Assembly: GCA_947169455.1 (NCBI GenBank) | Contig: CAMVPV010000058.1 | Span: 1-7,610 of the forward strand | Source of the DNA: an uncultured Clostridia bacterium | Lineage (GTDB): Bacteria; Bacillota_A; Clostridia; Oscillospirales; Ruminococcaceae | Length of the DNA stretch: 7,610 nt | Direction of reading: 5' to 3' | Made by a program: the position numbers and the translations under genes | The notes under the pieces: model-generated | Told to the model about the DNA's origin: nothing | Database searches by the model: none | Seen by the model: only the letters and a program-made list of their open reading frames with translations | In this document: positions 1 to 5,848 of the stretch, piece after piece | Position numbering within the stretch: position 1 is the first letter of the stretch | Layout of the letters: each line of letters starts with the position of its first letter

Positions 1-152
1 CTGAGGTCGGCTGTGTCGAACTCCAGCTCCGACCTGCCGTTGGTCAGCATGATGACGCTTTCGCTCTTATTGCCGCTCGTCTGTATATCGTACTTTTTCA
101 GCGATGCTTTCAGCGCTTTCTCGAAATTGTCCGTTCCGAACCAGTCAAACAT
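1..152 (-). CDS. Unrecognised protein, N-terminal part only (runs off left edge)
   Basis: An open frame begins at ATG 150-152 (minus strand) and stays open for 50 codons to the window edge, so the C-terminus is missing. It is preceded by AGGAG (complement of 161-165) with an 8-base spacer, and that SD begins only a few bases after the stop of the GH25 gene 18 bases upstream, which points to the same operon. The visible part starts MFDWFGTDNFEKALK and is mostly charged and soluble: an amphipathic, probably helical start is followed by a likely beta-rich stretch (ESVIMLTNGRSELEF). It has no signal peptide or membrane segment. I do not recognise a family from this fragment and assign no function. 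That it is a real gene is fairly sure, because of the SD, the spacing and the clean frame. Confidence 0.7.
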   Translation of the reverse strand, partial: MFDWFGTDNFEKALKASLKKYDIQTSGNKSESVIMLTNGRSELEFDTADL

Positions 153-170
153 CGGAAATTCTCCTCAAAT

Positions 171-1157
171 TCATTCTTCCGCACTTCCGCTCTGCGGCTT
201 TCCTTTGCGCACGGCGGAATAATCCACAAAGCTTATATTTATATCTACGTCGCCCATTATCCCCGATACCTGCGCATCCGAGGCATACTGCCACATCTGG
301 AAGTCATACGGGTATGTAGGCTTGTCGGAATACTCCGCTATCCACACATCAAAGCCCGCAAGCTCACTCATATCCGTTTTCATGAGCGCCTGCTTCTTTA
401 CCGTGTATATCATCGGCAGATAGCCCGCCTTTGCTATCCTGCTGCAGAAGGCGTATGTACAGTCGGTCAGCATACGCGCGGGCATACCCTCGGTGCGCGC
501 GGCGGAATCCCCGACTATCTCCCAGTCATACACAACAGGGTATGTGATGTCGTAATCCGCTATCAGACCGAGCACGAAATCTGCTTCTTCCTCGGCTTCC
601 TCGACCGATATCGCCTGCGAATAGAAATATACGCCGGTATCCAGACCGACCGCCTGCGCTCCCTCTATGTACTCGCGGAAACGCTTGTCCTCGTTGAGCG
701 AGCCTGTCTCATATCCGCGGTAGCCGACACGTATCATCGCAAACTCTATCCCGGCTTCTTTCACGGTAGCCCAGTCGATATCCCCCTGAAAGTAGGAGAC
801 ATCCACTCCGAGGCGCGATGCACGGTGCCCGTTCTCGTCATTGTAGTATCTGAAATCGTCTATCTTTCTGAGACGGGAATAATCGTACTCACACTTCGGC
901 ACATCGTCCAGCGCTTCGAGCCAAACCTCGCCGTAGGTATAGTCATCCATGAGGACGACATCCTTTTCGCCGTAATATTCATATACCTTCGATGCCTGCG
1001 CGGTGATATAATCCTCATCCGCCTCGAATTTCAGCTTCAGCTCGGAGTTCTTCACCAGCAGGAGCACGATGACTATCGCCTCCGCAAGTATTATCACCGG
1101 CGGTATGAGCATCTTTATAAGTTTTTTTACAAATTTCTTCTTCTCTGTTTCTTCCAT
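171..1157 (-). CDS. Membrane-anchored GH25 family lysozyme-like muramidase
   Basis: A 328-residue protein predicted to cleave the beta-1,4 bond between MurNAc and GlcNAc in peptidoglycan outside the membrane. Residues 1-16 are Lys-rich and residues 17-35 are a single hydrophobic segment without an evident cleavage site, so it is probably an N-terminal anchor. A charged linker (36-112) leads to a GH25 domain at about 115-315. GH25 hallmarks are visible: LGVDVSYFQG (Asp119) at the domain start, IDWATVK, MIRVGYRG, GVYFYSQA, the catalytic-type motif YDWE (Asp211, Glu213), VWIAEY, QMWQYAS and the closing Asp-Val-Asp at 303-305. All expected acidic residues are present, so activity is likely. No SH3 or LysM wall-binding repeat is seen. 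The start ATG at 1155-1157 has only a weak SD (GGAAG, about 9 bases away). It lies 48 bases after the flippase gene, suggesting co-transcription. It could remodel the wall during growth or polymer export; that is inference. Confidence 0.93.
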   Translation of the reverse strand: MEETEKKKFVKKLIKMLIPPVIILAEAIVIVLLLVKNSELKLKFEADEDYITAQASKVYEYYGEKDVVLMDDYTYGEVWLEALDDVPKCEYDYSRLRKIDDFRYYNDENGHRASRLGVDVSYFQGDIDWATVKEAGIEFAMIRVGYRGYETGSLNEDKRFREYIEGAQAVGLDTGVYFYSQAISVEEAEEEADFVLGLIADYDITYPVVYDWEIVGDSAARTEGMPARMLTDCTYAFCSRIAKAGYLPMIYTVKKQALMKTDMSELAGFDVWIAEYSDKPTYPYDFQMWQYASDAQVSGIMGDVDINISFVDYSAVRKGKPQSGSAEE

Positions 1158-1205
1158 TTTGTTCTGCTTCCGTATAATTTTTTTCTCTCTGTTCGGTTTG
1201 CTGCT

Positions 1206-2627
1206 TTAATTCTGCTGTGCGGGTGCGGGCGAGTTCCGGCGGTTCCTGAACCTGCCCACGGTATTGAGCACCGCCGAAATGTTGAGCACCGTTATCAGCA
1301 CGAGCAGTATGACCATCCACAGTATATAGAACGCGGGCTTCTTCACGCATACGATGCACATGACCGTCATCAGCAGTATATTGAGCCCCAGCTTGCCGTA
1401 GTTGACCCTGAACGGTATGAACCTGCGCGCATCGAATATCCTTACCGCGAAGCAGGCAAAGTACGATGATGCTGTTGCGACCGCCGCGCCATACACCTGA
1501 TACTTGGGTATCAGCAGGAAATTCAGCAGGACATTCACGGCTGCCGCTATGAATGCCGTCCATGCGCTGTTTACTGACTTTTTCCGCACACTGTATATGC
1601 TTGAAAGGAACTGGCACATACACTGGAACACCATCGCCTCGACGAGTATGACCGTGTAGAGCGATGCGCTCAGATAGCTGTCGCCTGTGGTGAGTATGTC
1701 GGTCAGCGGGAATGCGAACGCCATAAGGAACGCCGCCGCCGTGAACATCACCGCGGAATATGCGGAATATACCTTCTTGTAGAAATTGCCTATAGTACGG
1801 CTGTCCTTCTCCTCGATAGAGGACATCTGCCACGCCTGATAGAACATCGTCGTGACCATCATCAGCAGCGTGGGGAGCTTGTACGCCACCGCATACACGC
1901 CGTCCGCATCCTCGCCAACCATTTTGATCACGAACCATCTGTCAGAAGCGGAGGTTATCCACCAGAGCAGATAGGTAGGTATCAGCGGCGCGGAGTAGCG
2001 GAGCATCTCCTTCATCAGCTTCGTGTTGATGAACCGTGTATCGAAGCTGCTGCTCAGTTTTCCGAAAACCGCAAGCCCGATGAGCGAGATGAGGTCGGAT
2101 ACTATGAACGAGAGCACGTAGCCGGTTATGCCCAGCTTGAATACCAGCATGAAGAGGAGATTGCACAGGAACTGTGTCAGTGTCGCGAAGATGCCGTCGA
2201 GCGCGAACAGCTTGACCATGCCCTTGGTGCGCACGTACTGCGACGCCATCATGCGGAAACAGCTGAAAAAGCAGTAAACGTACAAAAGCATCGTATATCC
2301 GTGATAGAATGTAGTGCGCTCAAAGAACGGCGTTGTCAGTGCGAACACCGTCATGCCGATCAGCGTCATGACGTTGGCGTTGGTATATACCTTGCGCTTG
2401 TCGTAGCCCTTGTCGAGCCCGAAGCGGATAACGGCATCGGACATGGAAAAGGTGACTATCGGGACGAGCACATTGAGCGTCTGATAGAGCAGGTCTGCCT
2501 TACCGTATTCTGTCTGTGTGAGTGCCGCCGTGTAAAGGCGCACCAGAAAAAAGCTGAGCAGCTTTGCGCCGAACTGACCTATCGCAAAGATCATGGTATT
2601 GCTCATCAGCTTTTTGTATTTATCCAT
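1206..2627 (-). CDS. Wzx-like polysaccharide/lipid-linked oligosaccharide flippase (MOP superfamily)
   Basis: A 473-residue polytopic membrane protein with roughly 12 to 14 hydrophobic segments spread over its length, the usual size for the polysaccharide transporter (Wzx/RfbX) branch of the MOP superfamily. The N-terminus (KKLMSNTMIFAIGQFGAKLLSFFLVRLYT) has the typical Wzx layout of a short cytoplasmic start and a first helix rich in Gly, Phe and Leu. The central motif RYSAPLIPTYLLWWITSASDRWFV at about 210-233 is characteristic of this group. The C-terminal tail (RFRNRRNSPAPAQQN) is basic and Pro-rich, probably cytoplasmic. Such proteins move undecaprenyl-linked sugar units across the membrane; the substrate cannot be read from the sequence. 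No glycosyltransferase or polymerase gene is in the window. Start ATG 2625-2627 has AAAGGA (complement of 2639-2644) 11 bases upstream. Family is confident, substrate unknown. Confidence 0.93.
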   Translation of the reverse strand: MDKYKKLMSNTMIFAIGQFGAKLLSFFLVRLYTAALTQTEYGKADLLYQTLNVLVPIVTFSMSDAVIRFGLDKGYDKRKVYTNANVMTLIGMTVFALTTPFFERTTFYHGYTMLLYVYCFFSCFRMMASQYVRTKGMVKLFALDGIFATLTQFLCNLLFMLVFKLGITGYVLSFIVSDLISLIGLAVFGKLSSSFDTRFINTKLMKEMLRYSAPLIPTYLLWWITSASDRWFVIKMVGEDADGVYAVAYKLPTLLMMVTTMFYQAWQMSSIEEKDSRTIGNFYKKVYSAYSAVMFTAAAFLMAFAFPLTDILTTGDSYLSASLYTVILVEAMVFQCMCQFLSSIYSVRKKSVNSAWTAFIAAAVNVLLNFLLIPKYQVYGAAVATASSYFACFAVRIFDARRFIPFRVNYGKLGLNILLMTVMCIVCVKKPAFYILWMVILLVLITVLNISAVLNTVGRFRNRRNSPAPAQQN

Positions 2628-2676
2628 AATGATATCAGTCCTTTAGCTCTTTATGAATAAAACCACGCGCGTGCGG

Positions 2677-2793
2677 TCAGACCTCGACATACTTCTTCCG
2701 CGATGTTTTCAGCAGCACGGTCATAGAGCCCACGAGAGCCATGCCTCCGAGAAAAGCCGCTGCTGTCCACAATGCCCTGTAAATGTATTTCAT
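2677..2793 (-). CDS. Small single-pass membrane protein, 38 residues, unknown function
   Basis: A short ORF too small for usual gene-length cut-offs. It starts at ATG (complement of 2791-2793), has a near-ideal SD GGAGG (complement of 2801-2805) with a 7-base spacer, and ends at TGA (complement of 2677-2679). The product starts MKYIYRALWTAAAFLGGMAL and continues to a tail LLKTSRKKYVEV. Residues 8-28 form one hydrophobic segment containing a GG pair, flanked by a basic N-terminus and a strongly basic tail. This is the pattern of a genuine small membrane protein with its C-terminus probably inside. It sits 49 bases before the flippase gene and 87 bases after mscS, on the same strand. I do not recognise a family. 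An overlapping 67-codon frame (2651-2854) lacks an SD and looks spurious by comparison. Confidence 0.7.
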   Translation of the reverse strand: MKYIYRALWTAAAFLGGMALVGSMTVLLKTSRKKYVEV

Positions 2794-2880
2794 AGCTGTA
2801 CCTCCGTATCAACTGAAAATTAAAAATAAAAGGAAAAATTCGGTTACAAAGCATGAATTAACAAATAGTTCATAAAAAGT

Positions 2881-3744
2881 TTACTTGATCGTTTCCCGTC
2901 CGTTGTGCACTTCGATCTGTGTATAAGGTATCTTTATGCCCTCGCTGTCGAACGCCTGCTTGACCTGCTCGTTCAGATCGAAGAATACCGTCCAGTAATC
3001 GGGGGTCTTGACCCACACGCGCGCCACTATGTTGACGGAGCTCTCGCCCAGACCTATCACACGTATCTGCGGCGCGGGGATATCGAGTATCAGCTCATGC
3101 CCGGCAGCCACCTTTCCGATGACATTTTCAGCGCGCCTGAAATCCTCCTCGTAAGCCACGGGGAAGGTGATATCCACCCTGCGGAGCGGCTCCCGCGTGA
3201 AGTTTATCACGGTTGAGCCGGACAGCGCACCGTTCGGTATGAACACCGACTTGTTGTCTATCGTGATTATCTGCGTGCTGATGATGGATATCTCGCGCAC
3301 CTCGCCCTCGGTGTCGCCGACCTTTATGTAGTCGCCCGACCTGAACGGCTTGGAGAGGAGTATGATAAATCCGCCCGCAACATTGGAAAGGCTGCCCTGG
3401 AGCGCAAGTCCTATCGCAAGACCTGCCGCGCTGAGCACCGCGATTATCGAGGTCATCGGTATGCCGAGCGTCGAGAGGGTGATTATCACTGTGAAAATCA
3501 TTATGCCGATGTGCACCACCGAGCGCAGGAAACCGTGAACGGTGCGGTCGAGCTTGCTCTTTTCGAGAGCCTTGCGCACGAGCTTCATCATTATCTTGTC
3601 GATTATAAGTCCCACTGCGAACAGCACCAGCGCCACAAGCAGCGTGGGCAGGTAATCTATCAGCCGGTCAAGCAGCCGGCGGAAGAAGTTGATATCGACA
3701 TTGCCCTGCTGGATATCGTTGATTATCTTTTCGGTCTCATTCAT
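2881..3744 (-). CDS. mscS: MscS-family small-conductance mechanosensitive ion channel
   Basis: A 287-residue channel that opens under membrane tension and releases solutes on osmotic downshock; E. coli MscS is 286 residues, so length and layout match. Membrane segments lie at about 32-50, 73-94 and 98-130. The last is the pore-lining TM3 signature, AGLAIGLALQGSLSNVAGGF, almost identical to the E. coli one. It is followed by the beta domain (SGDYIKVGDTEGEV, then FIPNG and INFTREPLRR) and a C-terminal alpha/beta domain ending in IKIPYTQIEV, equivalent to FPYPQMDV in E. coli. I prefer ATG 3742-3744 because AAAGGGTG (complement of 3753-3760) stands 8 bases upstream. An in-frame ATG at 3766-3768 would add eight residues but has no SD. 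As first gene of the minus-strand cluster it faces the divergent intergenic region. The homotetrameric or heptameric state cannot be read here; the family is known to be heptameric. Confidence 0.95.
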   Translation of the reverse strand: MNETEKIINDIQQGNVDINFFRRLLDRLIDYLPTLLVALVLFAVGLIIDKIMMKLVRKALEKSKLDRTVHGFLRSVVHIGIMIFTVIITLSTLGIPMTSIIAVLSAAGLAIGLALQGSLSNVAGGFIILLSKPFRSGDYIKVGDTEGEVREISIISTQIITIDNKSVFIPNGALSGSTVINFTREPLRRVDITFPVAYEEDFRRAENVIGKVAAGHELILDIPAPQIRVIGLGESSVNIVARVWVKTPDYWTVFFDLNEQVKQAFDSEGIKIPYTQIEVHNGRETIK

Positions 3745-3752
3745 GATAAATA

Positions 3753-3760
3753 CACCCTTT
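3753..3760 (-). promoter_or_regulatory. Shine-Dalgarno site that decides the mscS start
   Basis: AAAGGGTG on the minus strand, 8 bases before ATG 3742-3744. It lies inside the eight extra codons that the upstream ATG (3766-3768) would add, and nothing similar precedes that ATG. The shorter product is therefore favoured. Confidence 0.6.
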
Positions 3761-3822
3761 CGTTCCATATTCTGAGATATGTGAACATAATGTTAACTTA
3801 AGTCTGCTGGCGCAGAGAATGG

Positions 3823-3851
3823 ATAATAGTATGCCGTTCGTGAAAAATTAA
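3823..3851 (-). promoter_or_regulatory. Candidate promoter for mscS and the minus-strand cluster
   Basis: On the minus strand TTAATT (complement of 3846-3851) and TATTAT (complement of 3823-3828) are separated by 17 bases. The -10 matches 5 of 6 consensus positions but the -35 only 3 of 6. The surrounding DNA is AT-rich, so chance matches are easy. It would give a leader of about 70 bases before the mscS start. Weak evidence. Confidence 0.3.
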
Positions 3852-3904
3852 CATAAAATTCAAAAATAAACTTAAAAATGCGCAATAATTTGTCGGTAAG
3901 ACTG

Positions 3905-3933
3905 TTGCATTTTTTTGAAAAATGTGGTATGAT
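3905..3933 (+). promoter_or_regulatory. Extended -10 sigma-A promoter for the decarboxylase subunit genes
   Basis: TTGCAT (3905-3910) and TATGAT (3928-3933) are spaced by exactly 17 bases. A TG dinucleotide at 3925-3926 makes TGGTATGAT, an extended -10. The -10 matches 5 of 6 positions and the -35 matches 3 of 6, which extended -10 promoters tolerate. Transcription would start near 3940, leaving a leader of about 90 bases before oadG. Confidence 0.65.
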
Positions 3934-3951
3934 ATTTTTGATTGGTGTTTT

Positions 3952-4006
3952 GGCGGGGAATGGTTTTCCACAGCCGCCCGAACATAAGAATAACGGGCAT
4001 TGCCCG
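3952..4006 (+). other. Foldable mRNA leader upstream of oadG
   Basis: Two hairpins lie between the predicted transcription start and the oadG SD. The first pairs GGCGG (3952-3956) with CCGCC (3974-3978) around an inner GGAA/TTCC stem (3957-3960 with 3966-3969) and a TGGTT loop, leaving ACAG bulged. The second is CGGGC/GCCCG at 3994-3998 and 4002-4006 with a 3-base loop, ending 7 bases before the SD. I recognise no known riboswitch class, and no T-tract follows, so a transcription terminator is unlikely. The pairing is visible; a regulatory role is inference. Confidence 0.35.
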
Positions 4007-4013
4007 ATAAATG

Positions 4014-4021
4014 AAAAGGAG
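4014..4021 (+). promoter_or_regulatory. Shine-Dalgarno site that decides the oadG start
   Basis: AAAAGGAG ends 10 bases before ATG 4032-4034. The upstream in-frame ATG at 4011 overlaps this SD and has none of its own, so 4032 is the better start. A further ATG at 4038 would be 16 bases from the SD, which is too far. Confidence 0.65.
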
Positions 4022-4031
4022 ACGTCTGATT

Positions 4032-4430
4032 ATGCAGATGGAAGGATCGTACGTTGCCTCGGTAGTTATCACCGGTCTGGTCATCGTCTTTCTCGCACTG
4101 GTGATCCTCATCGTGTCTGTGCTCATCTTCGGAAAGATTTTCGAGAGCATAGGCGAAGCACAGAAAAAGAAACAGGCTTCGGCAGTGACAAAAGCCCCCG
4201 AAGCGGATAAGGTCGTTGCAGCACCCGCTGTTCCGGCTGTTCCCGCAGAGGACAGACCCGCCGCAGAGGACGGCATCAGCGACGAGGTGATCGCAGTCAT
4301 CGCCGCGGCTGTTGCAGCTATGGGCGAGGAAAGCGGCAAGAAATTCGCCGTAAGGTCGGTAAAGCGCGCTTCTTCGAGAAGAGGGGCATGGGGAAATGCC
4401 GCTCTGTCGGAATCCACACGCAGCTTATGA
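4032..4430 (+). CDS. OadG-family gamma subunit of a Na+-translocating decarboxylase
   Basis: A 132-residue small membrane subunit of the biotin-dependent Na+-pumping decarboxylases (oxaloacetate, methylmalonyl-CoA or glutaconyl-CoA type). In this family it holds the complex together at the membrane. It has one N-terminal membrane segment at about 8-34, then a charged stretch KIFESIGEAQKKKQ, an Ala/Pro/Val-rich linker (about 50-80) and a C-terminal part with ISDEVIAVIAAAVAAM (about 82-97) and KKFAVRSVKRASSRRGAWG. Clostridial gamma/delta subunits typically have this C-terminal pattern. Neither a carboxyltransferase domain nor a biotinylation motif (Met-Lys-Met) is present. The beta subunit follows 53 bases downstream. 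A long minus-strand open frame across the gene (3872-4417) is only the complement of its Ala-rich codons. Which substrate the complex uses cannot be decided here. Confidence 0.8.
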   Translation: MQMEGSYVASVVITGLVIVFLALVILIVSVLIFGKIFESIGEAQKKKQASAVTKAPEADKVVAAPAVPAVPAEDRPAAEDGISDEVIAVIAAAVAAMGEESGKKFAVRSVKRASSRRGAWGNAALSESTRSL

Positions 4431-4454
4431 TCTGCACGGCAGACCGATCTGCCG
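4431..4454 (+). other. Intergenic hairpin with a competing alternative fold, oadG-oadB
   Basis: CGGCAGA (4437-4443) pairs perfectly with TCTGCCG (4448-4454) over a CCGA loop, giving a 7-base-pair stem right after the oadG stop. TCTGC (4431-4435) can instead pair with GCAGA (4439-4443), so the two folds exclude each other. No T-tract follows, so it is not a terminator. It may be an mRNA stability or processing element; that is inference. Confidence 0.4.
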
Positions 4455-4483
4455 GTAAAAATTTCACGAAAGGATAATCATAA

Positions 4484-5666
4484 ATGTTTCAGAATTTTAT
4501 AGAAACTATCACCGATCTCGCTATGGAATCGGGATTTGCGAACATGACGCCCGGTCAGTTCGGAATGATACTCGTTTCATTCCTCTTTATGTACCTCGCG
4601 ATCAAAAAGGGCTTCGAGCCGCTCCTGCTGCTCCCGATAGCTTTCGGTATGCTGCTCACCAACATCCCCGGAGCTAATATGTACCACCCCGAGCTCTTCC
4701 TCAAGAACGCCGACGGCGTCGTTGATATGGGCAGGATATTCAACGAGGGCGGTCTGCTCGATGTATTCTACATAGGCGTAAAGTTTGAGATATTCCCGCC
4801 GCTGATATTCCTCGGCATAGGCGCTATGACCGACTTCGCACCCCTTATCGCGAACCCCAAGAGCTTCCTCCTCGGCGCTGCCGCTCAGGCGGGCATCTTC
4901 TTCACGTTCGTAGGCGCGGCTGTCCTCGGATTCAACGCCAACGAAGCCGGATCCATCGCTATCATCGGCGGTGCGGACGGCCCTACATCCATATTCGTAT
5001 CCTCAAAGCTGCTCCGTTGAGACAGGTACCATCGCACTTGCGGCTTATACCTATATGGCGCTCGTTCCGCTGATACAGCCCCCGATAATGAGAGCGCTCA
5101 CCACCAAGAAAGAGCGCCTCGTAAGAATGGATGCGCTCCGTCCCGTTTCCAAGACCGAAAAGATAATCTTCCCGATAATGGTAACAATAGTTATCGGTCT
5201 GCTCGTTCCCGATGCAACAACACTCGTTGGTATGCTGATGCTCGGCAACCTGCTCAAGGAGAGCGGCGTCTGCGAACGTCTCGTAAAGACAGCGCAGAAT
5301 GAGCTCATGAACATCGTTACTATCTTCCTCGGCGTTTCGGTCGGTGCCACCACCACAGCCGACAAGGTATTCTCCCTCGCGTTCGCTAAGGTAATGATAC
5401 TCGGCGTCGTTGCTTTCTCGATCGGTACAGCCTGCGGCCTTCTCTTCGGAAAGGTAATGTACAAGGTGACCGGCGGCAAGGTAAATCCGCTCATCGGTTC
5501 TGCGGGAGTTTCCGCCGTTCCTATGGCGGCAAGGATCTCGCAGAAGGTCGGCGCGGAATACGACCCGACGAACTTCCTGCTCATGAACGCTATGGGACCC
5601 AACGTTGCGGGAGTTATCGGCTCCGCAGTTGCGGCAGGCGTTCTCCTCAGCATCATTCCCTATTGA
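4484..5666 (+). pseudogene. Na+-translocating decarboxylase beta subunit (OadB/GcdB family), frameshifted
   Basis: The beta subunit is the polytopic membrane part that couples decarboxylation of the carboxybiotin to Na+ export. The first frame (4484-5020, 178 residues) has ATG with SD GAAAGGA 9 bases upstream and carries family motifs FEPLLLLPIAFG, FPPLIFLGIGAMTDF and [16 protein letters not shown]. Asp165 in GGADGPT corresponds to the essential Asp203 described for Klebsiella OadB. It stops at TGA 5018-5020. The rest continues in another frame (from about 5019 to 5666) as [20 protein letters not shown] and ends with [18 protein letters not shown], the conserved C-terminal Na+-site region. 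Together they would make about 394 residues, a normal size with nothing else missing. Conservation on both sides argues for a very recent lesion or a sequence error. No SD supports separate translation of the second part. Family is certain; whether a functional protein is made is open. Confidence 0.88.
5009..5018 (+). other. Frameshift lesion in the beta-subunit gene
   Basis: The reading frame passes through all three phases within ten bases. The upstream frame ends AAG CTG CTC CGT TGA. GCTCCG at 5011-5016, in the third phase, spells Ala-Pro, which the family has at this point (KLAP). Downstream GAG ACA GGT (from 5019) is in the last phase. Restoring one G after CTG and one after CCG gives K-L-A-P-V-E-T-G-T-I, which also restores the family's spacing between KL and the Gly-x-Ile-Ala segment. 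Both changes are a GG doublet read as G. Confidence 0.7.
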
Positions 5667-5683
5667 TATATGTGATCACAGCA

Positions 5684-5719
5684 CCGCGTCTGCTTTTTCG
5701 GAGCAGACGCGGTTTTTTT
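5684..5719 (+). terminator. Strong intrinsic terminator after the beta-subunit gene
   Basis: CCGCGTCTGCT (5684-5694) pairs perfectly with AGCAGACGCGG (5702-5712), an 11-base-pair GC-rich stem with a 7-base loop, followed by seven T residues (5713-5719). It lies 17 bases after the stop codon. It separates the decarboxylase genes from spoIIGA. Confidence 0.93.
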
Positions 5720-5778
5720 GTATATATTCCCGTCCGGCTAAAACACCTTGCCAAATTTTATTGAAAATGCTCCCCCGA

Positions 5779-5812
5779 AACGACAGCTTTCCCGCGCAGG
5801 GAGATATATGAT
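5779..5812 (+). promoter_or_regulatory. Possible Spo0A-type promoter of the spoIIG locus
   Basis: TATGAT (5807-5812) is a good -10, in an AT-rich run 37 bases before the GTG start. No -35 stands at 17 bases. AACGACA (5779-5785) matches 5 of 7 bases of the inverted Spo0A box TTCGNCA and lies where a -35 at about 22-base spacing would fall. In B. subtilis the spoIIG promoter has this unusual long spacing with Spo0A boxes over the -35. The similarity is suggestive but rests on a degenerate match. Confidence 0.3.
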
Positions 5813-5834
5813 ATATATGGATAAAGAACATGGC

Positions 5835-5840
5835 AGGGAG
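5835..5840 (+). promoter_or_regulatory. Shine-Dalgarno site that decides the GTG start of spoIIGA
   Basis: AGGGAG ends 8 bases before GTG 5849-5851. The earlier in-frame GTG at 5840 overlaps this SD itself, so it cannot use it. The later start also gives MYIYVDVL, which matches the MKIYLDV start of B. subtilis SpoIIGA. Confidence 0.65.
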
Positions 5841-5848
5841 TGCGGGGC

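Noticed and set aside
825..1938. Long open frames overlapping the GH25 and flippase genes (plus 825-1469, minus 1015-1938)
   Set aside because: They encode His-, Arg- and Gly-rich sequence without any domain, lack SDs, and overlap two genes with clear family signatures. They are out-of-phase shadows.
2651..2854. 67-codon minus-strand frame overlapping the small membrane protein
   Set aside because: It has no SD and a mixed, Arg-rich composition, while the overlapping 38-codon frame has an ideal SD and a clear membrane helix.
2794..2880. Promoter in the AT-rich gap between mscS and the small gene
   Set aside because: Several poor -35/-10 pairs can be found (for example TTGTAA with TTTAAT at 19 bases), but none is better than expected in DNA this AT-rich.
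3872..4417. 181-codon minus-strand frame opposite oadG
   Set aside because: Its Ala/Ser/Thr-rich protein is the complement of the Ala/Pro/Val-rich linker codons of oadG. The oadG frame has an SD, a membrane helix and family motifs.
5009..5024. Programmed +1 frameshift at CGT TGA in the beta-subunit gene, as in prfB
   Set aside because: There is no upstream SD-like stimulator and CGT does not slip well to GTT. The resulting KLLRETG would be one residue short and lacks the family's Ala-Pro, which is still spelled in the third phase.
5051..5656. 201-codon minus-strand frame opposite the end of the beta-subunit gene
   Set aside because: No SD or domain; the plus strand carries highly conserved beta-subunit motifs across the whole stretch.
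4971..5666. Independent gene starting at ATG 4971 for the second part of the beta subunit
   Set aside because: Its first 15 or so residues are the GGADGPT region read out of phase, and no SD precedes it. It is the tail of the frameshifted gene.
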